Position numbers and translations under genes: made by a program
Assembly: GCF_002863225.1 (NCBI RefSeq)
Contig: NZ_PKEK01000041.1
Span: 62,001-126,000 of the forward strand
Length of the DNA stretch: 64,000 bases
Origin: Mycobacterium sp.
GTDB lineage: Bacteria > Actinomycetota > Actinomycetes > Mycobacteriales > Mycobacteriaceae
Direction of reading: 5' to 3'
The notes under the pieces: model-generated
Databases searched by the model: none
What the model saw: the letters and a program-made list of their open reading frames with translations, nothing else
What the model was told of the DNA's origin: nothing
Shown: piece after piece, positions 37,166 to 47,343 of the stretch
How positions within the stretch are numbered: the stretch's first letter is position 1
How the letters are laid out: every line of letters begins with the position of its first letter

Positions 37166-39346
37166 TTGACGCCGCGAGGCTCAGCCGAACCGGCACCGCA
37201 CGATGAAACGGTGCCGGCGAAATCTGGCTGGCGCCGTCGTCGGCGGCGGCCGGCCGGACTGAGCATCCAGTCGAAAATCATGGTGATGCTGCTGGTTTCC
37301 AGCCTGGCGTCGCTGGCGGTGATCGGCGTGGTCGAATACGTGTCCGGCCGCAACACCCTGATGCCCGTCGCCGCCGAGCGCATGACGCAGTTGCGCGAAG
37401 CCCAGAAACGGGCCATAGAAATGTTGTTCGCCGATTTGACCAATTCGCTGGCGATCTACAGTCGCGGGTACACGGCAGACGAAGCGGTGCAGGCATTTAC
37501 CGCGGGATTCGACCAATTGGCCGACGCACCAGGCGATCCCGGCCAGCAGCAGGCACTGGAGAGTTATTACCTGGACACGTTGATCGAGCCGATCCAGAAA
37601 GCCACCGGCGTCAGACTGGACCTGCCCGCAGTGCTGCCGACCGGCAACGCGCAGAGATATCTTCAAGCGCACTACACGATCCGGGCGTCAGAGAAGTCGC
37701 CGGCACCCGAAGACGCCGGTGACGGCAGCGCATGGTCGGCGGCGAATGCGCGCTTCAACGGCTACTTTCGCGAAATCGCCACCCGATTCGAATACCGCGA
37801 CGCCATGCTGCTCGACACTCGCGGCAACGTGGTCTACAACGTCAACAAGGGTCCTGCGCTCGGCTCCAACATCCTCACCGGCCCGTATCGCTCGTCGAAT
37901 CTGCGCGGCGCCTACGAAAAGGCGATGGCCGCCGACTCGGTCGACTTCGTGTGGATCACCGACTTCCAGACATTCCAGGCCGCCGCAGGGATGCCGATTG
38001 CCTGGCTGGTATCGCCAATCGGAGTGGCAGGCAAGACCGACGGCGTCATGGCGCTCCCGCTGCCGATCTCGAAAGTCAACCGGATCATGACCGCCGATCA
38101 GCACTGGAAAGCTGCGGGCATGGGTGCCACGGCGGAGACGTTCCTGGCCGGACCGGATGGGCTGATGCGGTCTGACTCACGGCTGTTCCTCGAGGATCCC
38201 CAGCGGTATCAACGCGACGCCGTCGCAGCGGGCACCCCGCCCGAGGTCGTCGCCAAGGCGATCCGCTGGCACGGCACGACTTTGGTGCAACCGGTCGAAA
38301 CCCCGGCTTTCCGGGCGGCTCAAAAAGGTCGGTCCGGAACAGTCACAGATACCGGCTATCTGGGCGAGCGCGAGTTGGCGGCCTATGCGCCGGTGACTAT
38401 TCCGAACTCCGATCTGCGCTGGTCGATTCTGGCGACCCGGGACAGCGAAGAGGCCAACGCGCGGGTAGTGGCCTTCACCCGCACGCTGGTGGTCACGGCG
38501 GCGGCAATGGTCGTTGTGCTGTGTGTACTCGCGATGCTGATCGCCCAGCGATTCGTCCGTCCGCTGCGCAGGCTGCAGGCCGGCGCCGAGGAGATCAGCG
38601 CCGGAAACTACGACGTCGCCATCCCGGTGACATCGCGTGACGAAATCGGCGATCTCACCAAGGCTTTCAACGAGATGAGCCGGAATCTCGAGATCAAAGA
38701 AGGTTTGCTCGCCGAACAGCGCGCGGAGAACGATCGGCTGTTGCTGTCGTTGATGCCTGAAACCGTAGTTCAGCGTTACCGTGACGGCGAGCAGACCATC
38801 GCTCAAGAGCATCAGGACGTGACGGTCATCTTCGCCGACATCATCGGGCTCGACGAGAATGTCGATGACCTGTCGGGTGAAGAATTGGTCGGCATCGTCG
38901 ACGAGCTGGTCCGCGAACTCGATTCCGCAGCCGAAACCCTGGGCGTCGAACCGATTCGCACAGTGCACAACGGTTATCTCGCCAGCTGCGGCCTGAACGT
39001 TCCACGACTGGACAGTGTGCCGCGCACGATCGACTTCGCCGTCGAAATGCAGCGCATCATCGAGCGCTTCAACAGCGGCAGGGGATACCACCTCAGCCTG
39101 CGGGTGGGCATCAACACCGGCAATGTGATCAGCGGATTGGTCGGCAGATCCAGCGTCATCTACGACATGTGGGGTGCTGCTGTGAACTTGGCACACCAGT
39201 TGCGCAGCGGGGCCACGGAACCGGGGATATTCGTCACCGCGGACGTCTATGACGTGATGCGTGATCTCCGGCAGTTCACCGCCGCCGGGACCGTTACCGT
39301 CGGAGGTTCCGAGCAGCAGATCTGGCGATTGGCGGACCGAAAGTGA
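37166..39346 (+). CDS. Membrane sensor with HAMP and degenerate class III cyclase domain
   Basis: The 726-residue protein has a cytoplasmic start, a transmembrane helix (about residues 36-56), a large extracytoplasmic sensor region (about 60-430), a second helix (about 436-458), a HAMP domain (about 459-512) and a C-terminal cyclase homology domain (about 550-726). This is the Rv2435c type. The first metal Asp is present (Asp558 in FADIIG), but the second, normally in a GD pair, is replaced: the sequence reads TVHNGYLA with His601-Asn602. The transition-state Asn674 is present, while the Arg expected four residues later is Gln678. Normal cAMP synthesis is therefore doubtful. The start is TTG after GAAAGGA. 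Its stop overlaps the channel gene. Confidence 0.9.
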   Translation: MTPRGSAEPAPHDETVPAKSGWRRRRRRPAGLSIQSKIMVMLLVSSLASLAVIGVVEYVSGRNTLMPVAAERMTQLREAQKRAIEMLFADLTNSLAIYSRGYTADEAVQAFTAGFDQLADAPGDPGQQQALESYYLDTLIEPIQKATGVRLDLPAVLPTGNAQRYLQAHYTIRASEKSPAPEDAGDGSAWSAANARFNGYFREIATRFEYRDAMLLDTRGNVVYNVNKGPALGSNILTGPYRSSNLRGAYEKAMAADSVDFVWITDFQTFQAAAGMPIAWLVSPIGVAGKTDGVMALPLPISKVNRIMTADQHWKAAGMGATAETFLAGPDGLMRSDSRLFLEDPQRYQRDAVAAGTPPEVVAKAIRWHGTTLVQPVETPAFRAAQKGRSGTVTDTGYLGERELAAYAPVTIPNSDLRWSILATRDSEEANARVVAFTRTLVVTAAAMVVVLCVLAMLIAQRFVRPLRRLQAGAEEISAGNYDVAIPVTSRDEIGDLTKAFNEMSRNLEIKEGLLAEQRAENDRLLLSLMPETVVQRYRDGEQTIAQEHQDVTVIFADIIGLDENVDDLSGEELVGIVDELVRELDSAAETLGVEPIRTVHNGYLASCGLNVPRLDSVPRTIDFAVEMQRIIERFNSGRGYHLSLRVGINTGNVISGLVGRSSVIYDMWGAAVNLAHQLRSGATEPGIFVTADVYDVMRDLRQFTAAGTVTVGGSEQQIWRLADRK

Positions 39347-40746
39347 CCGTCCCCGACCCCTTCTGGTTGTACTGGGCCATCGGACTGGCCGTCGGGTTGC
39401 CGCTGCTGCTGGTGAGTCTCACCGAATGGCAACACTTCCTGTCGCGCCGGGCCAGCCCGTTGGCCAGGCCGGTCTATCTGCTGCGCAGTTACCTGGTGCC
39501 GCTGGCGGCATTGCTGCTGCTATTGGTCAAGGTGGCCGGCATACCTGCCGACATCGACTCGGTACGTGTGCTGGCAACGGTATTCGGGTTCGTGGTGCTG
39601 CTTCTGCTTCTCTCAGGCCTCAACGCGACGGTGTTCGACGGGGCGCCGGAGGGCTCTTGGCGTCAACGGGTTCCGACGATATTCCGGGACGTCACAAGGT
39701 TTTTACTGATCGCCGTCGGCCTGGCGCTGATTTTCTCCTACGTCTGGGGAGTGCGCGTCGGTGGCTTGTTCACCGCGTTGGGCGTGACGTCCGTGGTCAT
39801 CGGCTTGATGCTGCAGAACTCCGTCGGTCAGATCGTGTCCGGGTTGTTCATGTTGTTCGAGCAGCCATTCCGAATCGGGGACTGGCTCGACACTCCCGCC
39901 GCGCGCGGCCGCATCGTGGAAGCGAACTGGCGCGCGGTACACATTCAGACCGGCCACGGTTTACAGATCACGCCGAACTCGGTGCTGGCCGCGACGTCGT
40001 TCACCAACCTCAGCCGTCCGCCGGGGGCGCACAAGTTGTCGATCAGCACGATGTTTTCCGTCGATGACCCGCCCGACCGCGTACGCCTCCTCCTGATTCG
40101 GGTAGCTCAGGCATTGCCGCAGCGGAGGGCCGATGTGGCGCCGACATCCTCGGCAACTGGCTCCGGCGCGTACGAGGTGAGCATCGCCTTGAAGTCTCCG
40201 GCCGACGACGGCGTCGCCAAAGCGACCTTCCTGCGCTGGATTTGGTACGCGGCCCGGCGTGAGGGCCTGCATCTCGACGGCGCCACCGACGACTACTCCA
40301 CGGCGGCGAGGGTGCAGTCGGCGATGCGGGACGTGGTGGCACCCGCCCTGCGGCTCAGCCTCGCCGACCAGCAGCTGCTGATCCCGCACGCGAAGTTGAT
40401 TCGGTATGGCACCGACGAGATCGTGCAATACGCCGGTGAAGTGCCCACCGCCATGACGTTCGTCATCAAGGGCAGCATTAGGCGCACCTCGGCGGGTGAC
40501 GACGGTTCGGTGACGCCGCTGAGCCTGCTGGAAGAGGGTTCTTTCCTCGGGTTGAGCACGCTGACCCGGCAGCCGAGTCTCTCCGGTGCCTACGCGCTGG
40601 AGGAAGTGACGGCACTCGAGATCGACCGGGAGTACATCGAGGATCTCGTGATGCGGGCACCGCTGCTGCTACAGGAATTGGGCAGGATCATCGAGGACCG
40701 CCGCAAAGAAACATCGTCGATCGGGGTCGTCTCACCCCGGCGTTAG
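39343..40746 (+). CDS. MscS-like channel with C-terminal cyclic-nucleotide-binding domain
   Basis: The 467-residue protein has four hydrophobic helices (about residues 8-28, 48-66, 73-92, 118-138), then the MscS pore helix region ([44 protein letters not shown], cut here for description across 138-185), a cytoplasmic beta domain and a cyclic-nucleotide-binding fold (about 345-455). This is the bacterial cyclic-nucleotide-gated MscS group and the Rv2434c position. In the phosphate-binding cassette the usual Glu and Arg are not evident ([19 protein letters not shown]). The GTG start overlaps the cyclase stop (GTGA), so sensor and channel are made together. Confidence 0.9.
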   Translation: MTVPDPFWLYWAIGLAVGLPLLLVSLTEWQHFLSRRASPLARPVYLLRSYLVPLAALLLLLVKVAGIPADIDSVRVLATVFGFVVLLLLLSGLNATVFDGAPEGSWRQRVPTIFRDVTRFLLIAVGLALIFSYVWGVRVGGLFTALGVTSVVIGLMLQNSVGQIVSGLFMLFEQPFRIGDWLDTPAARGRIVEANWRAVHIQTGHGLQITPNSVLAATSFTNLSRPPGAHKLSISTMFSVDDPPDRVRLLLIRVAQALPQRRADVAPTSSATGSGAYEVSIALKSPADDGVAKATFLRWIWYAARREGLHLDGATDDYSTAARVQSAMRDVVAPALRLSLADQQLLIPHAKLIRYGTDEIVQYAGEVPTAMTFVIKGSIRRTSAGDDGSVTPLSLLEEGSFLGLSTLTRQPSLSGAYALEEVTALEIDREYIEDLVMRAPLLLQELGRIIEDRRKETSSIGVVSPRR

Positions 40747-40754
40747 TTGCCCGC

Positions 40755-40760
40755 TACCCT
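40755..40760 (+). promoter_or_regulatory. -10 box of predicted leaderless proA transcript
   Basis: TACCCT ends 6 nt before the proA ATG at 40767, so the expected transcription start coincides with the A of ATG. No ribosome-binding site is present. Confidence 0.5.
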
Positions 40761-40766
40761 GGATCG

Positions 40767-42014
40767 ATGAGTGTGCACACCTTGTCGGCGAGCGATGTGC
40801 GCAGGCAGGTGCACGACGCGGCGCGACGGGCCCGGGTGGCCGCTCGGATACTGGCCTCGTTGCCGACCGTAGCCAAGGATCAGGCGCTGGCTGTCGCCGC
40901 CGACGCGTTGGTGGCCAACACCGACCGCATCCTGGCGGCCAACGCCGAGGATCTGCGCTCGGCCCGTGCCGCTGACACGCCGACCGCGATGATCGACCGG
41001 CTCGCCCTGGACCCCAAGCGCGTCGAGGGCATTGCGGCTGGCCTGCGCCAGGTCGCCGGCCTGCCGGACCCGGTCGGCGAGGTGCTGCGCGGCTACACGC
41101 TGCCCAACGGGCTGGCTTTGCGCCAGCAGCGCGTCCCGCTCGGTGTCGTCGGCATCGTCTACGAGGGCCGGCCCAACGTCACCGTCGACGCGTTCGGCCT
41201 GACGCTGAAGTCCGGCAACGCGGCGCTGCTGCGCGGCAGCGCCTCCGCGGTGCGTTCCAACGAGGCGCTGGTCGCGGTGTTGCGCGACGCCCTGCACGGC
41301 GAGGACCTGCCGGTCGACGCCGTACAACTGCTGCCGTCCGCCGACCGGTCTTCGGTGACACACCTGATCCAAGCCCGGGGACTGGTCGACGTGGTGATTC
41401 CCCGCGGAGGAGCCGGCCTGATCGACGCGGTCGTCCGCGACTCGCAGGTGCCGACCATCGAAACCGGCGTCGGCAACTGCCATGTCTACGTGCATGACGC
41501 CACCGATCTCGACATGGCCGAGCGAATCCTGTTGAACTCCAAGACCCGTCGCCCAAGTGTGTGCAATGCCGCCGAGACGTTGCTGGTCGACCGGGCGATC
41601 GCCGACCAGGCGATGCCGCGACTGATCGGCGCGCTGCAGGACGCCGGTGTGACCGTCCACCTGGATCCCGATGACGACCACCTGCGCCGCGAATACCTGG
41701 AGATGGAGATCGCCGTCGCGGTCGTCGACGGGGTCGACGCGGCCATCACGCACATCAACGAATACGGCACCGGGCACACCGAGGCCATCGTGACGTCGAA
41801 TATGGCTGCGGCGCAACGGTTCACCGAAGGCGTCGACGCAGCTGCGGTGATGGTCAACGCCTCGACCAGTTTCACCGACGGAGAGCAGTTCGGGTTCGGC
41901 GCCGAGATCGGCATCTCGACTCAGAAGCTGCATGCCCGCGGCCCGATGGGCCTTGCCGAACTGACCTCGACCAAGTGGATCGGCTGGGGAGACGGCCAGA
42001 CCCGCCAGGTCTGA
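40767..42014 (+). CDS. proA: Gamma-glutamyl phosphate reductase
   Basis: ProA reduces glutamyl-5-phosphate to the semialdehyde, the second step of proline synthesis after ProB. The 415-residue aldehyde-dehydrogenase-fold protein shows [43 protein letters not shown] and the active-site [12 protein letters not shown] with Cys266, and ends [20 protein letters not shown]. The length is typical. A MoxR/VWA pair follows 22 bases later. Confidence 0.97.
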   Translation: MSVHTLSASDVRRQVHDAARRARVAARILASLPTVAKDQALAVAADALVANTDRILAANAEDLRSARAADTPTAMIDRLALDPKRVEGIAAGLRQVAGLPDPVGEVLRGYTLPNGLALRQQRVPLGVVGIVYEGRPNVTVDAFGLTLKSGNAALLRGSASAVRSNEALVAVLRDALHGEDLPVDAVQLLPSADRSSVTHLIQARGLVDVVIPRGGAGLIDAVVRDSQVPTIETGVGNCHVYVHDATDLDMAERILLNSKTRRPSVCNAAETLLVDRAIADQAMPRLIGALQDAGVTVHLDPDDDHLRREYLEMEIAVAVVDGVDAAITHINEYGTGHTEAIVTSNMAAAQRFTEGVDAAAVMVNASTSFTDGEQFGFGAEIGISTQKLHARGPMGLAELTSTKWIGWGDGQTRQV

Positions 42015-42036
42015 CATAGCTGAGGAGAAAGACCAC

Positions 42037-42912
42037 GTGAGTGTGCCCGCGCGGCCCGCGCCGCTGTTCGCCGACATCGACGACGTCGGCCGGCGTCTTG
42101 CCGAAACCGGTTACCTACCCGACACCGCCACTGCGACAGCGGTATTCCTGGCAGACCGGCTCGGCAAGCCGCTGCTGGTCGAAGGCCCGGCCGGAGTCGG
42201 TAAGACCGAACTCGCCCGCGCTGTCGCTCAGGCCACCGGTTCCGGTCTGGTGCGCCTACAGTGCTACGAAGGTGTCGACGAGGCGCGCGCGCTCTACGAG
42301 TGGAACCACGCCAAGCAGATCCTGCGTATCCAATCCGGTTCCAACGACTGGGATCAGACCAAGACCGACGTCTTCACCGAGGAGTTCCTGCTGTCGCGGC
42401 CGCTGCTGACGGCGATCCGGCAGACCGAGCCCACCGTGCTGCTGATCGACGAAACCGACAAGGCGGACATCGAAATCGAAGGCCTGCTGCTCGAGGTGTT
42501 GTCCGATTTCGCGGTCACCGTCCCGGAGTTGGGCACCATCACCGCCGAGCGGCGGCCGTTCACGGTGCTGACCTCCAACGCCACCCGTGAGCTGTCGGAG
42601 GCGCTCAAGCGCCGCTGCCTGTTCTTGCACATCGACTTTCCCAGCCCCGAGCTGGAACGTCGAATCCTGTTGTCCCGCGTGCCCGAACTGCCGGCCCACA
42701 TCGCCGAAGAACTGGTCCGCATCATCGGGGTGCTGCGCGGCATGCAACTCAAGAAGCTGCCGTCGGTGGCCGAGACCATCGACTGGGGACGCACCGTGCT
42801 GGCGCTGGGCCTCGACACCATCGACGACGCGACCATCGCGGCCACGATGGGCGTCGTGCTCAAACATCAGTCCGACCAGACCCGCGCCACCTCCGAGCTC
42901 CGGCTGAACTGA
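42037..42912 (+). CDS. MoxR-family AAA ATPase
   Basis: The 291-residue ATPase has Walker A GPAGVGKTEL (about residues 50-59), Walker B VLLIDETDKAD (about 132-142), sensor TSNATRELSEALKRRCLF and the MoxR helix insert. MoxR ATPases act with VWA proteins to assemble or mature other proteins, and its VWA partner lies 9 bases downstream. The GTG start follows GAGGAG. This is the Rv2426c position. The client is unknown; in carbon monoxide dehydrogenase operons the equivalent pair is CoxD/CoxE, but no such operon is present here. Confidence 0.92.
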   Translation: MSVPARPAPLFADIDDVGRRLAETGYLPDTATATAVFLADRLGKPLLVEGPAGVGKTELARAVAQATGSGLVRLQCYEGVDEARALYEWNHAKQILRIQSGSNDWDQTKTDVFTEEFLLSRPLLTAIRQTEPTVLLIDETDKADIEIEGLLLEVLSDFAVTVPELGTITAERRPFTVLTSNATRELSEALKRRCLFLHIDFPSPELERRILLSRVPELPAHIAEELVRIIGVLRGMQLKKLPSVAETIDWGRTVLALGLDTIDDATIAATMGVVLKHQSDQTRATSELRLN

Positions 42913-42921
42913 GGCACGCTG

Positions 42922-44364
42922 ATGGCCGTCCGCCGCGTTCGCCCCAGCCAGCCATTGGCCCCGCATGGCATACCGGGCCATCTGGTCGGTTTCGTCGAAG
43001 CGCTTCGTGGACAAGGCATTTCGGTCGGCCCGTCGGAAACCGTGGATGCCGGGCGGGTGATGGGGGTCCTCGGTCTCGGTGACCGCGAGATCCTGCGCGA
43101 GGGTCTGGCGTGCGCGGTGTTGCGACGGCCCGAGCATCGGGAGACCTACGACGCGATGTTCGACCTGTGGTGGCCGGCCGCACTCGGCACCCGGGCGGCG
43201 GTCAGCGAAGAAGACGCCATCGATCCCGAAGTGCAGTTGCCGCCCGACGATGTCGAGGCAATGCGGCAAATGTTGCTCGACCTGCTGACCGACAACCCCG
43301 ATCTCGCCGACATGGACGATCGGCTGGTCGCGATGATCGCCCAGATCGTGGACGCCTACGGCAAATACAACTCCAGTCGCGGGCCGTCGTACTCGTCGTA
43401 TCAGGCCCTCAAGTCGATGGCGCTCGACGAGCTGGAGGGCAAGCTGCTGGCCGGGTTGCTGGCGCCGTACGGCGACGAGCCCACCCCGACCCAGGAACAG
43501 ATCGCCAAAGCGCTTGCCGCACAGCGAATCACCCAGCTGCGAAAGATGGTGGACGCCGAGACCAAAAGGCGCACCGCCGAGCAGCTCGGACGTGACCACG
43601 TCCAGATGTACGGGATCCCACAACTATCCGAGAACGTCGAGTTCCTGCGCGCGTCCGGAGACCAGCTGCGGTCCATGCGGCGCGTCGTGCAGCCGTTGGC
43701 CCGCACGTTGGCCACCCGGCTGGCCGCGCGCCGGCGCCGTGCCCGCGCGGGTGCGATCGATCTGCGCAAGACGCTGCGCAAATCCATGTCCACCGGGGGC
43801 GTGCCGATCGACCTGGTGCTGCGCAAGCCGCGTCCGGCCCGCCCTGAATTGGTGGTGTTGTGCGACGTGTCGGGCTCGGTCGCCGGATTCAGCCACTTCA
43901 CCCTGCTGCTGGTACATGCGCTGCGCCAGCAGTTCTCGCGGGTGCGGGTTTTCGCATTCATCGACACGACCGACGAGGTCACCCACATGTTCGGACCCGA
44001 TGCCGACCTGGCGGTCGCGATCCAGCGGATCACCCGCGAAGCGGGCGTCTACACCCGCGACGGCCACAGCGACTACGGCAACGCCTTCGTCTCGTTCATC
44101 CAGGGTCACCCGAACGTACTGTCGCCACGCAGCTCGCTGCTGGTGCTGGGCGATGGCCGGACCAACTACCGCGACCCGGCCACCGACGTGCTGTCGCACA
44201 TGGTGACTGCCAGCCGGCACGCGCACTGGCTCAATCCGGAGCCCAAGCACCTGTGGGGCAGCGGCGACTCGGCGGTGCCGCGCTACCAGGACGTGATCAC
44301 CATGCACGAATGCCGCTCGGCCAAGCAGCTCGCCTCGGTGATCGACCAGCTGCTGCCGGTCTGA
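42922..44364 (+). CDS. CoxE-like VWA domain protein
   Basis: The 480-residue protein carries a C-terminal von Willebrand A domain with the metal site (MIDAS) VVLCDVSGSVAGF (about residues 311-323), a later Thr, and GDGRTNYRDP. The N-terminal half is helical and charged, ending with an Arg-rich stretch (TLATRLAARRRRARAGAIDLRKTLRKS) before the domain. This is the CoxE-like group that works with MoxR ATPases, here the gene immediately upstream. It is cytoplasmic (no signal peptide). The intergenic region after it holds the promoter of the secreted hydrolase. Confidence 0.9.
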   Translation: MAVRRVRPSQPLAPHGIPGHLVGFVEALRGQGISVGPSETVDAGRVMGVLGLGDREILREGLACAVLRRPEHRETYDAMFDLWWPAALGTRAAVSEEDAIDPEVQLPPDDVEAMRQMLLDLLTDNPDLADMDDRLVAMIAQIVDAYGKYNSSRGPSYSSYQALKSMALDELEGKLLAGLLAPYGDEPTPTQEQIAKALAAQRITQLRKMVDAETKRRTAEQLGRDHVQMYGIPQLSENVEFLRASGDQLRSMRRVVQPLARTLATRLAARRRRARAGAIDLRKTLRKSMSTGGVPIDLVLRKPRPARPELVVLCDVSGSVAGFSHFTLLLVHALRQQFSRVRVFAFIDTTDEVTHMFGPDADLAVAIQRITREAGVYTRDGHSDYGNAFVSFIQGHPNVLSPRSSLLVLGDGRTNYRDPATDVLSHMVTASRHAHWLNPEPKHLWGSGDSAVPRYQDVITMHECRSAKQLASVIDQLLPV

Positions 44365-44479
44365 GTCAACCGACGCCACTCCTGCTCGGCTCACACAAAC
44401 ATCCTCAGTTGCACAGGCCGGACTCAGGTTAGTATCAGCCTGTCCTCAGCAGGCAGGCCTACCGAACCGAGGTCCTTCA

Positions 44480-45496
44480 ATGGCGAATCGTCTCTTTGTC
44501 CTGGCGCCGGTCGCCGCCGCGGCCGCCATGGCGGTGGCGGCCTCAGCGACCGCATACGCCGACGACGGCTCGCTGGTGGACAGCACCCACGCGATTTTCA
44601 TGGGCGGCACCGCCCAGCCGACGCCGTCGACGGCTTACGTCGAAGCCGCCGATTCGCTGTACCTGAAACCGCTGGGGTTCGCCGACGAACTGACGTCGAT
44701 CTGCAACATGGTGGGCAACCTGCCGTGCGACGGTTCGCTGCAGGTGCTGACGACTCCGGAGGTGTTCGAGTTCGGTCCCAGCAGCCTGCAGGGCGAGACA
44801 AATCTCGTCTACGCGGTCGAAGCCGAGTACAAAGCCGGAGACTTCAGCGCCGACAACCCCTTGACGGTCTTCGCCTACTCTCAGAGCGCCATCCTGTCGT
44901 CGGCAGCCGAACAGCGGCTCTTCGACGACGGCATCCCGAAAGACGCCCTGCACTTCGTCTTCATCGGCGACCCGAGCAGCGAGAGCGGCATCGCCACCAA
45001 CATCTACGCCGACACGGTGCAGCTGTTCGGTGGCGGCACCACCGGCACCACCATCGCCAACGACATCTTCAACGGCATCAACGAAGCCCAGTTCGCCCCG
45101 GGGGGTGTGCTGGCCGGCGTGACCCCGAACGACCTATACCCGACCACGATCTACAACATCGACTACGACGGAGTCTCGGACTGGCAGGAGGACTACGACA
45201 TCGGGCTCAACGCACCAGGTGGCAGCCCGCTGCTGGGCTTCGCGAACGGCCTGTTCCACTTCTTCACCACCCACGTCGAGTACCTGGGCCTGACGCCGGA
45301 CCAGATCGCGACCGGGGTCGCCACGACCGATGGCTTGACCACGACGATCAACATTCCGGACTTGTCGGACACAGGCACGATGATCAACGACTTCACCGCC
45401 CTGGTCGACGCCTTCGGGCACGGGCTCGCCGACAGCGGCTCGCTGTTGGCGCTGGCAAACACCGTCATCGACCTGTTCGACCCCAACTACTTCTGA
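44480..45496 (+). CDS. Secreted PE-PPE domain (alpha/beta hydrolase) protein
   Basis: The 338-residue protein has a Sec signal peptide (about residues 1-27, ending ATAYADD) followed directly by a PE-PPE domain, the serine-hydrolase fold usually found after PE or PPE segments. The nucleophile region reads VFAYSQSA, with Ser134 in place of the usual GxSxS pentapeptide (first Gly changed to Ala). Conserved blocks follow, such as HFVFIGDPSSESGI and NIDYDGVSDW. It likely acts outside the membrane on acyl esters. The ATG at 44480 follows GAGGTCC. It stands alone between the VWA gene and nadD. Confidence 0.85.
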   Translation: MANRLFVLAPVAAAAAMAVAASATAYADDGSLVDSTHAIFMGGTAQPTPSTAYVEAADSLYLKPLGFADELTSICNMVGNLPCDGSLQVLTTPEVFEFGPSSLQGETNLVYAVEAEYKAGDFSADNPLTVFAYSQSAILSSAAEQRLFDDGIPKDALHFVFIGDPSSESGIATNIYADTVQLFGGGTTGTTIANDIFNGINEAQFAPGGVLAGVTPNDLYPTTIYNIDYDGVSDWQEDYDIGLNAPGGSPLLGFANGLFHFFTTHVEYLGLTPDQIATGVATTDGLTTTINIPDLSDTGTMINDFTALVDAFGHGLADSGSLLALANTVIDLFDPNYF

Positions 45497-45681
45497 CTCG
45501 AGTGCCGGTTCAGCCCGTCGGCCCCACGAGTCCTGGGCCGGGCGACAGACGTTGTGCCCGCCTCATAGCGACAATCCGGAGCGTCACGGAATTTGTCGCT
45601 CAAAGGTGGGCAACTCGGACACCGGTGAGCCGGGGTGCGGATGTGACTGATGTGAGCTCGGCCCGCTCTACCAGGCTCAAG

Positions 45682-45687
45682 TAAGCT
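45682..45687 (+). promoter_or_regulatory. -10 box of predicted leaderless nadD operon transcript
   Basis: TAAGCT fits TANNNT and ends 8 nt before the nadD GTG. No ribosome-binding site lies between, so the transcript probably starts at the codon. Confidence 0.4.
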
Positions 45688-45695
45688 GGCAAACC

Positions 45696-46316
45696 GTGCA
45701 AAAGCGGCGGCTGGGAGTCATGGGTGGAACGTTCGATCCCATCCACAACGGGCACCTGGTCGCGGCCAGCGAGGTTGCCGACCGGTTTCATCTCGACGAG
45801 GTGGTGTTCGTCCCCACCGGCCAGCCCTGGCTGAAAGGCCGCGAGGTCAGCGCGGGTGAAGACCGCTACCTGATGACCGTGGTCGCCACCGCTGCCAACC
45901 CGCGTTTCTCGGTCAGCCGCGTCGACATCGACCGCGGCGGGCCCACCTACACCAAAGACACCTTGCGCGATCTGCAGTCGCTCAATCCCGACTCCGACCT
46001 CTACTTCATCACCGGGGCCGACGCGCTGGCCTCCATCCTGTCCTGGCAGGACCTCGACGAATTGTTCGCCGCTGCACGATTCGTCGGCGTCAGCCGGCCC
46101 GGCTATGAACTGGGCAGTGAGCATCTCGCCGGCGTCCTCGACGGTCTGCCCGAGGATGCGCTGTCGTTGGTCGAAATCCCGGCGCTGGCAATCTCTTCCA
46201 CCGACTGCCGACTGCGCTCCGCCGAAGGCCGCCCGCTCTGGTACCTGATGCCCGACGGGGTGGTGCAGTACATCTCCAAACGCGACCTGTACCGCAAACC
46301 GGGGGAGCAGACGTGA
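45696..46316 (+). CDS. nadD: Nicotinate-nucleotide adenylyltransferase
   Basis: NadD adenylates nicotinate mononucleotide in NAD synthesis, the step before NadE (also in this window). The 206-residue protein has the nucleotidyltransferase motif [15 protein letters not shown] (about residues 7-21), [14 protein letters not shown], and the second signature ISSTDCRLR. The length is usual for the family. Its stop overlaps the rsfS start (GTGA), the first of several overlapping genes. Confidence 0.96.
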   Translation: MQKRRLGVMGGTFDPIHNGHLVAASEVADRFHLDEVVFVPTGQPWLKGREVSAGEDRYLMTVVATAANPRFSVSRVDIDRGGPTYTKDTLRDLQSLNPDSDLYFITGADALASILSWQDLDELFAAARFVGVSRPGYELGSEHLAGVLDGLPEDALSLVEIPALAISSTDCRLRSAEGRPLWYLMPDGVVQYISKRDLYRKPGEQT

Positions 46317-46672
46317 CCGCCGCACCTGAGGCGATCGACATGGCGACCGTCGCCGCCCGCGCGGCGGCGTCGAAGCTCGCCGACGACGTCGTCGTGATCG
46401 ACGTCTCCGACCAACTGGTGATCACCGACTGCTTCGTGATCGCCTCGGCGTCCAACGAGCGACAGGTCAATGCCATCGTCGACGAGGTCGAGGACAAGAT
46501 GCGCGAAGCGGGACACAAGCCCGCCCGCCGGGAAGGCACCCGCGAGGGACGCTGGACGCTGCTGGATTACGTCGACATCGTGGTGCACATCCAGCACCAG
46601 GACGAACGCGACTTCTATGCCCTCGACCGGTTGTGGCGTGACTGTCCCATCGTCGCGATGGATTTGTCGTGA
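46313..46672 (+). CDS. rsfS: Ribosome silencing factor RsfS
   Basis: RsfS binds L14 and blocks subunit joining during starvation. The 119-residue protein contains the family core [36 protein letters not shown] and [16 protein letters not shown]. The GTG at 46313 overlaps the nadD stop, and its own stop overlaps gpgP. Confidence 0.96.
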   Translation: MTAAPEAIDMATVAARAAASKLADDVVVIDVSDQLVITDCFVIASASNERQVNAIVDEVEDKMREAGHKPARREGTREGRWTLLDYVDIVVHIQHQDERDFYALDRLWRDCPIVAMDLS

Positions 46673-47343
46673 CGATCCGACGGCTGCTGATGCTGAGGCA
46701 CGGCCAGACCGAGTTCAATTTCGGCAGCCGAATGCAGGGCCAGCTGGACACCGACCTGACAGACCTGGGCCGTGCCCAGGCGGTTGCCGCGGCCGAAGCG
46801 CTGGCCAAGCACCAGCCGCTGCTCATCGTGTCCTCCGACCTGCGCCGGGCCTACGAGACCGCGGTCGCGCTGCAGCAGCGAACCGGTCTGCACGTTCGGG
46901 CCGACGACCGGTTACGCGAGACCCATCTCGGCGACTGGCAGGGTTTGACGCACACCGAGATCGACGAAAAAGCTCCCGGCACCCGGCTGGCTTGGCGCGA
47001 CGACGCGTCCTGGGCACCGCACGGCGGCGAGAACCGGGTCGACGTGGCCGCCCGCAGCGTGCCGCTGGTCGCCGAACTGGTCGCCGGCGAACCGGAGTGG
47101 GGCGCCGTCGAGGAACCGGTACGGCCGGTGGTGCTTGTCGCCCACGGTGGCCTGATCGCCGCGTTGACCGCCGCCCTGCTGCGGCTGCCGGTCGGTAACT
47201 GGCCGGTGCTCGGTGGCATGGGCAACGCCAGCTGGACGCAACTGTCCGGGCACAGCTCGGACGGCAGCGTCGATTTCGACGACATCCGCTGGCGACTCGA
47301 CGTGTGGAACGCCTCGGCCGAGGTTGCCGGCGATGTCCTCTGA
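46669..47343 (+). CDS. gpgP: Glucosyl-3-phosphoglycerate phosphatase
   Basis: GpgP removes the phosphate of glucosyl-3-phosphoglycerate at the start of methylglucose lipopolysaccharide (MGLP) synthesis. The 224-residue protein is a histidine phosphatase with LRHGQTEFN (catalytic His near residue 11), [10 protein letters not shown] and the second His in LVAHGGLI. The assignment rests on the gene order rsfS-gpgP-octT, which matches Rv2420c-Rv2418c, as well as the fold. The GTG overlaps the rsfS stop, and octT starts inside its last codons. Confidence 0.9.
   Translation: MTIRRLLMLRHGQTEFNFGSRMQGQLDTDLTDLGRAQAVAAAEALAKHQPLLIVSSDLRRAYETAVALQQRTGLHVRADDRLRETHLGDWQGLTHTEIDEKAPGTRLAWRDDASWAPHGGENRVDVAARSVPLVAELVAGEPEWGAVEEPVRPVVLVAHGGLIAALTAALLRLPVGNWPVLGGMGNASWTQLSGHSSDGSVDFDDIRWRLDVWNASAEVAGDVL

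Noticed and set aside
42037..44364. Carbon monoxide dehydrogenase maturation genes coxD/coxE
   Set aside because: The proteins are similar in type, but no coxSML structural genes are present, so the specific names are not justified.
45512..45543. GC-rich hairpin after the secreted PE-PPE hydrolase as a terminator
   Set aside because: Pairing of GCCC..GGCCC with GGGCC..GGGC is imperfect and no T-run follows; evidence was too weak to list.
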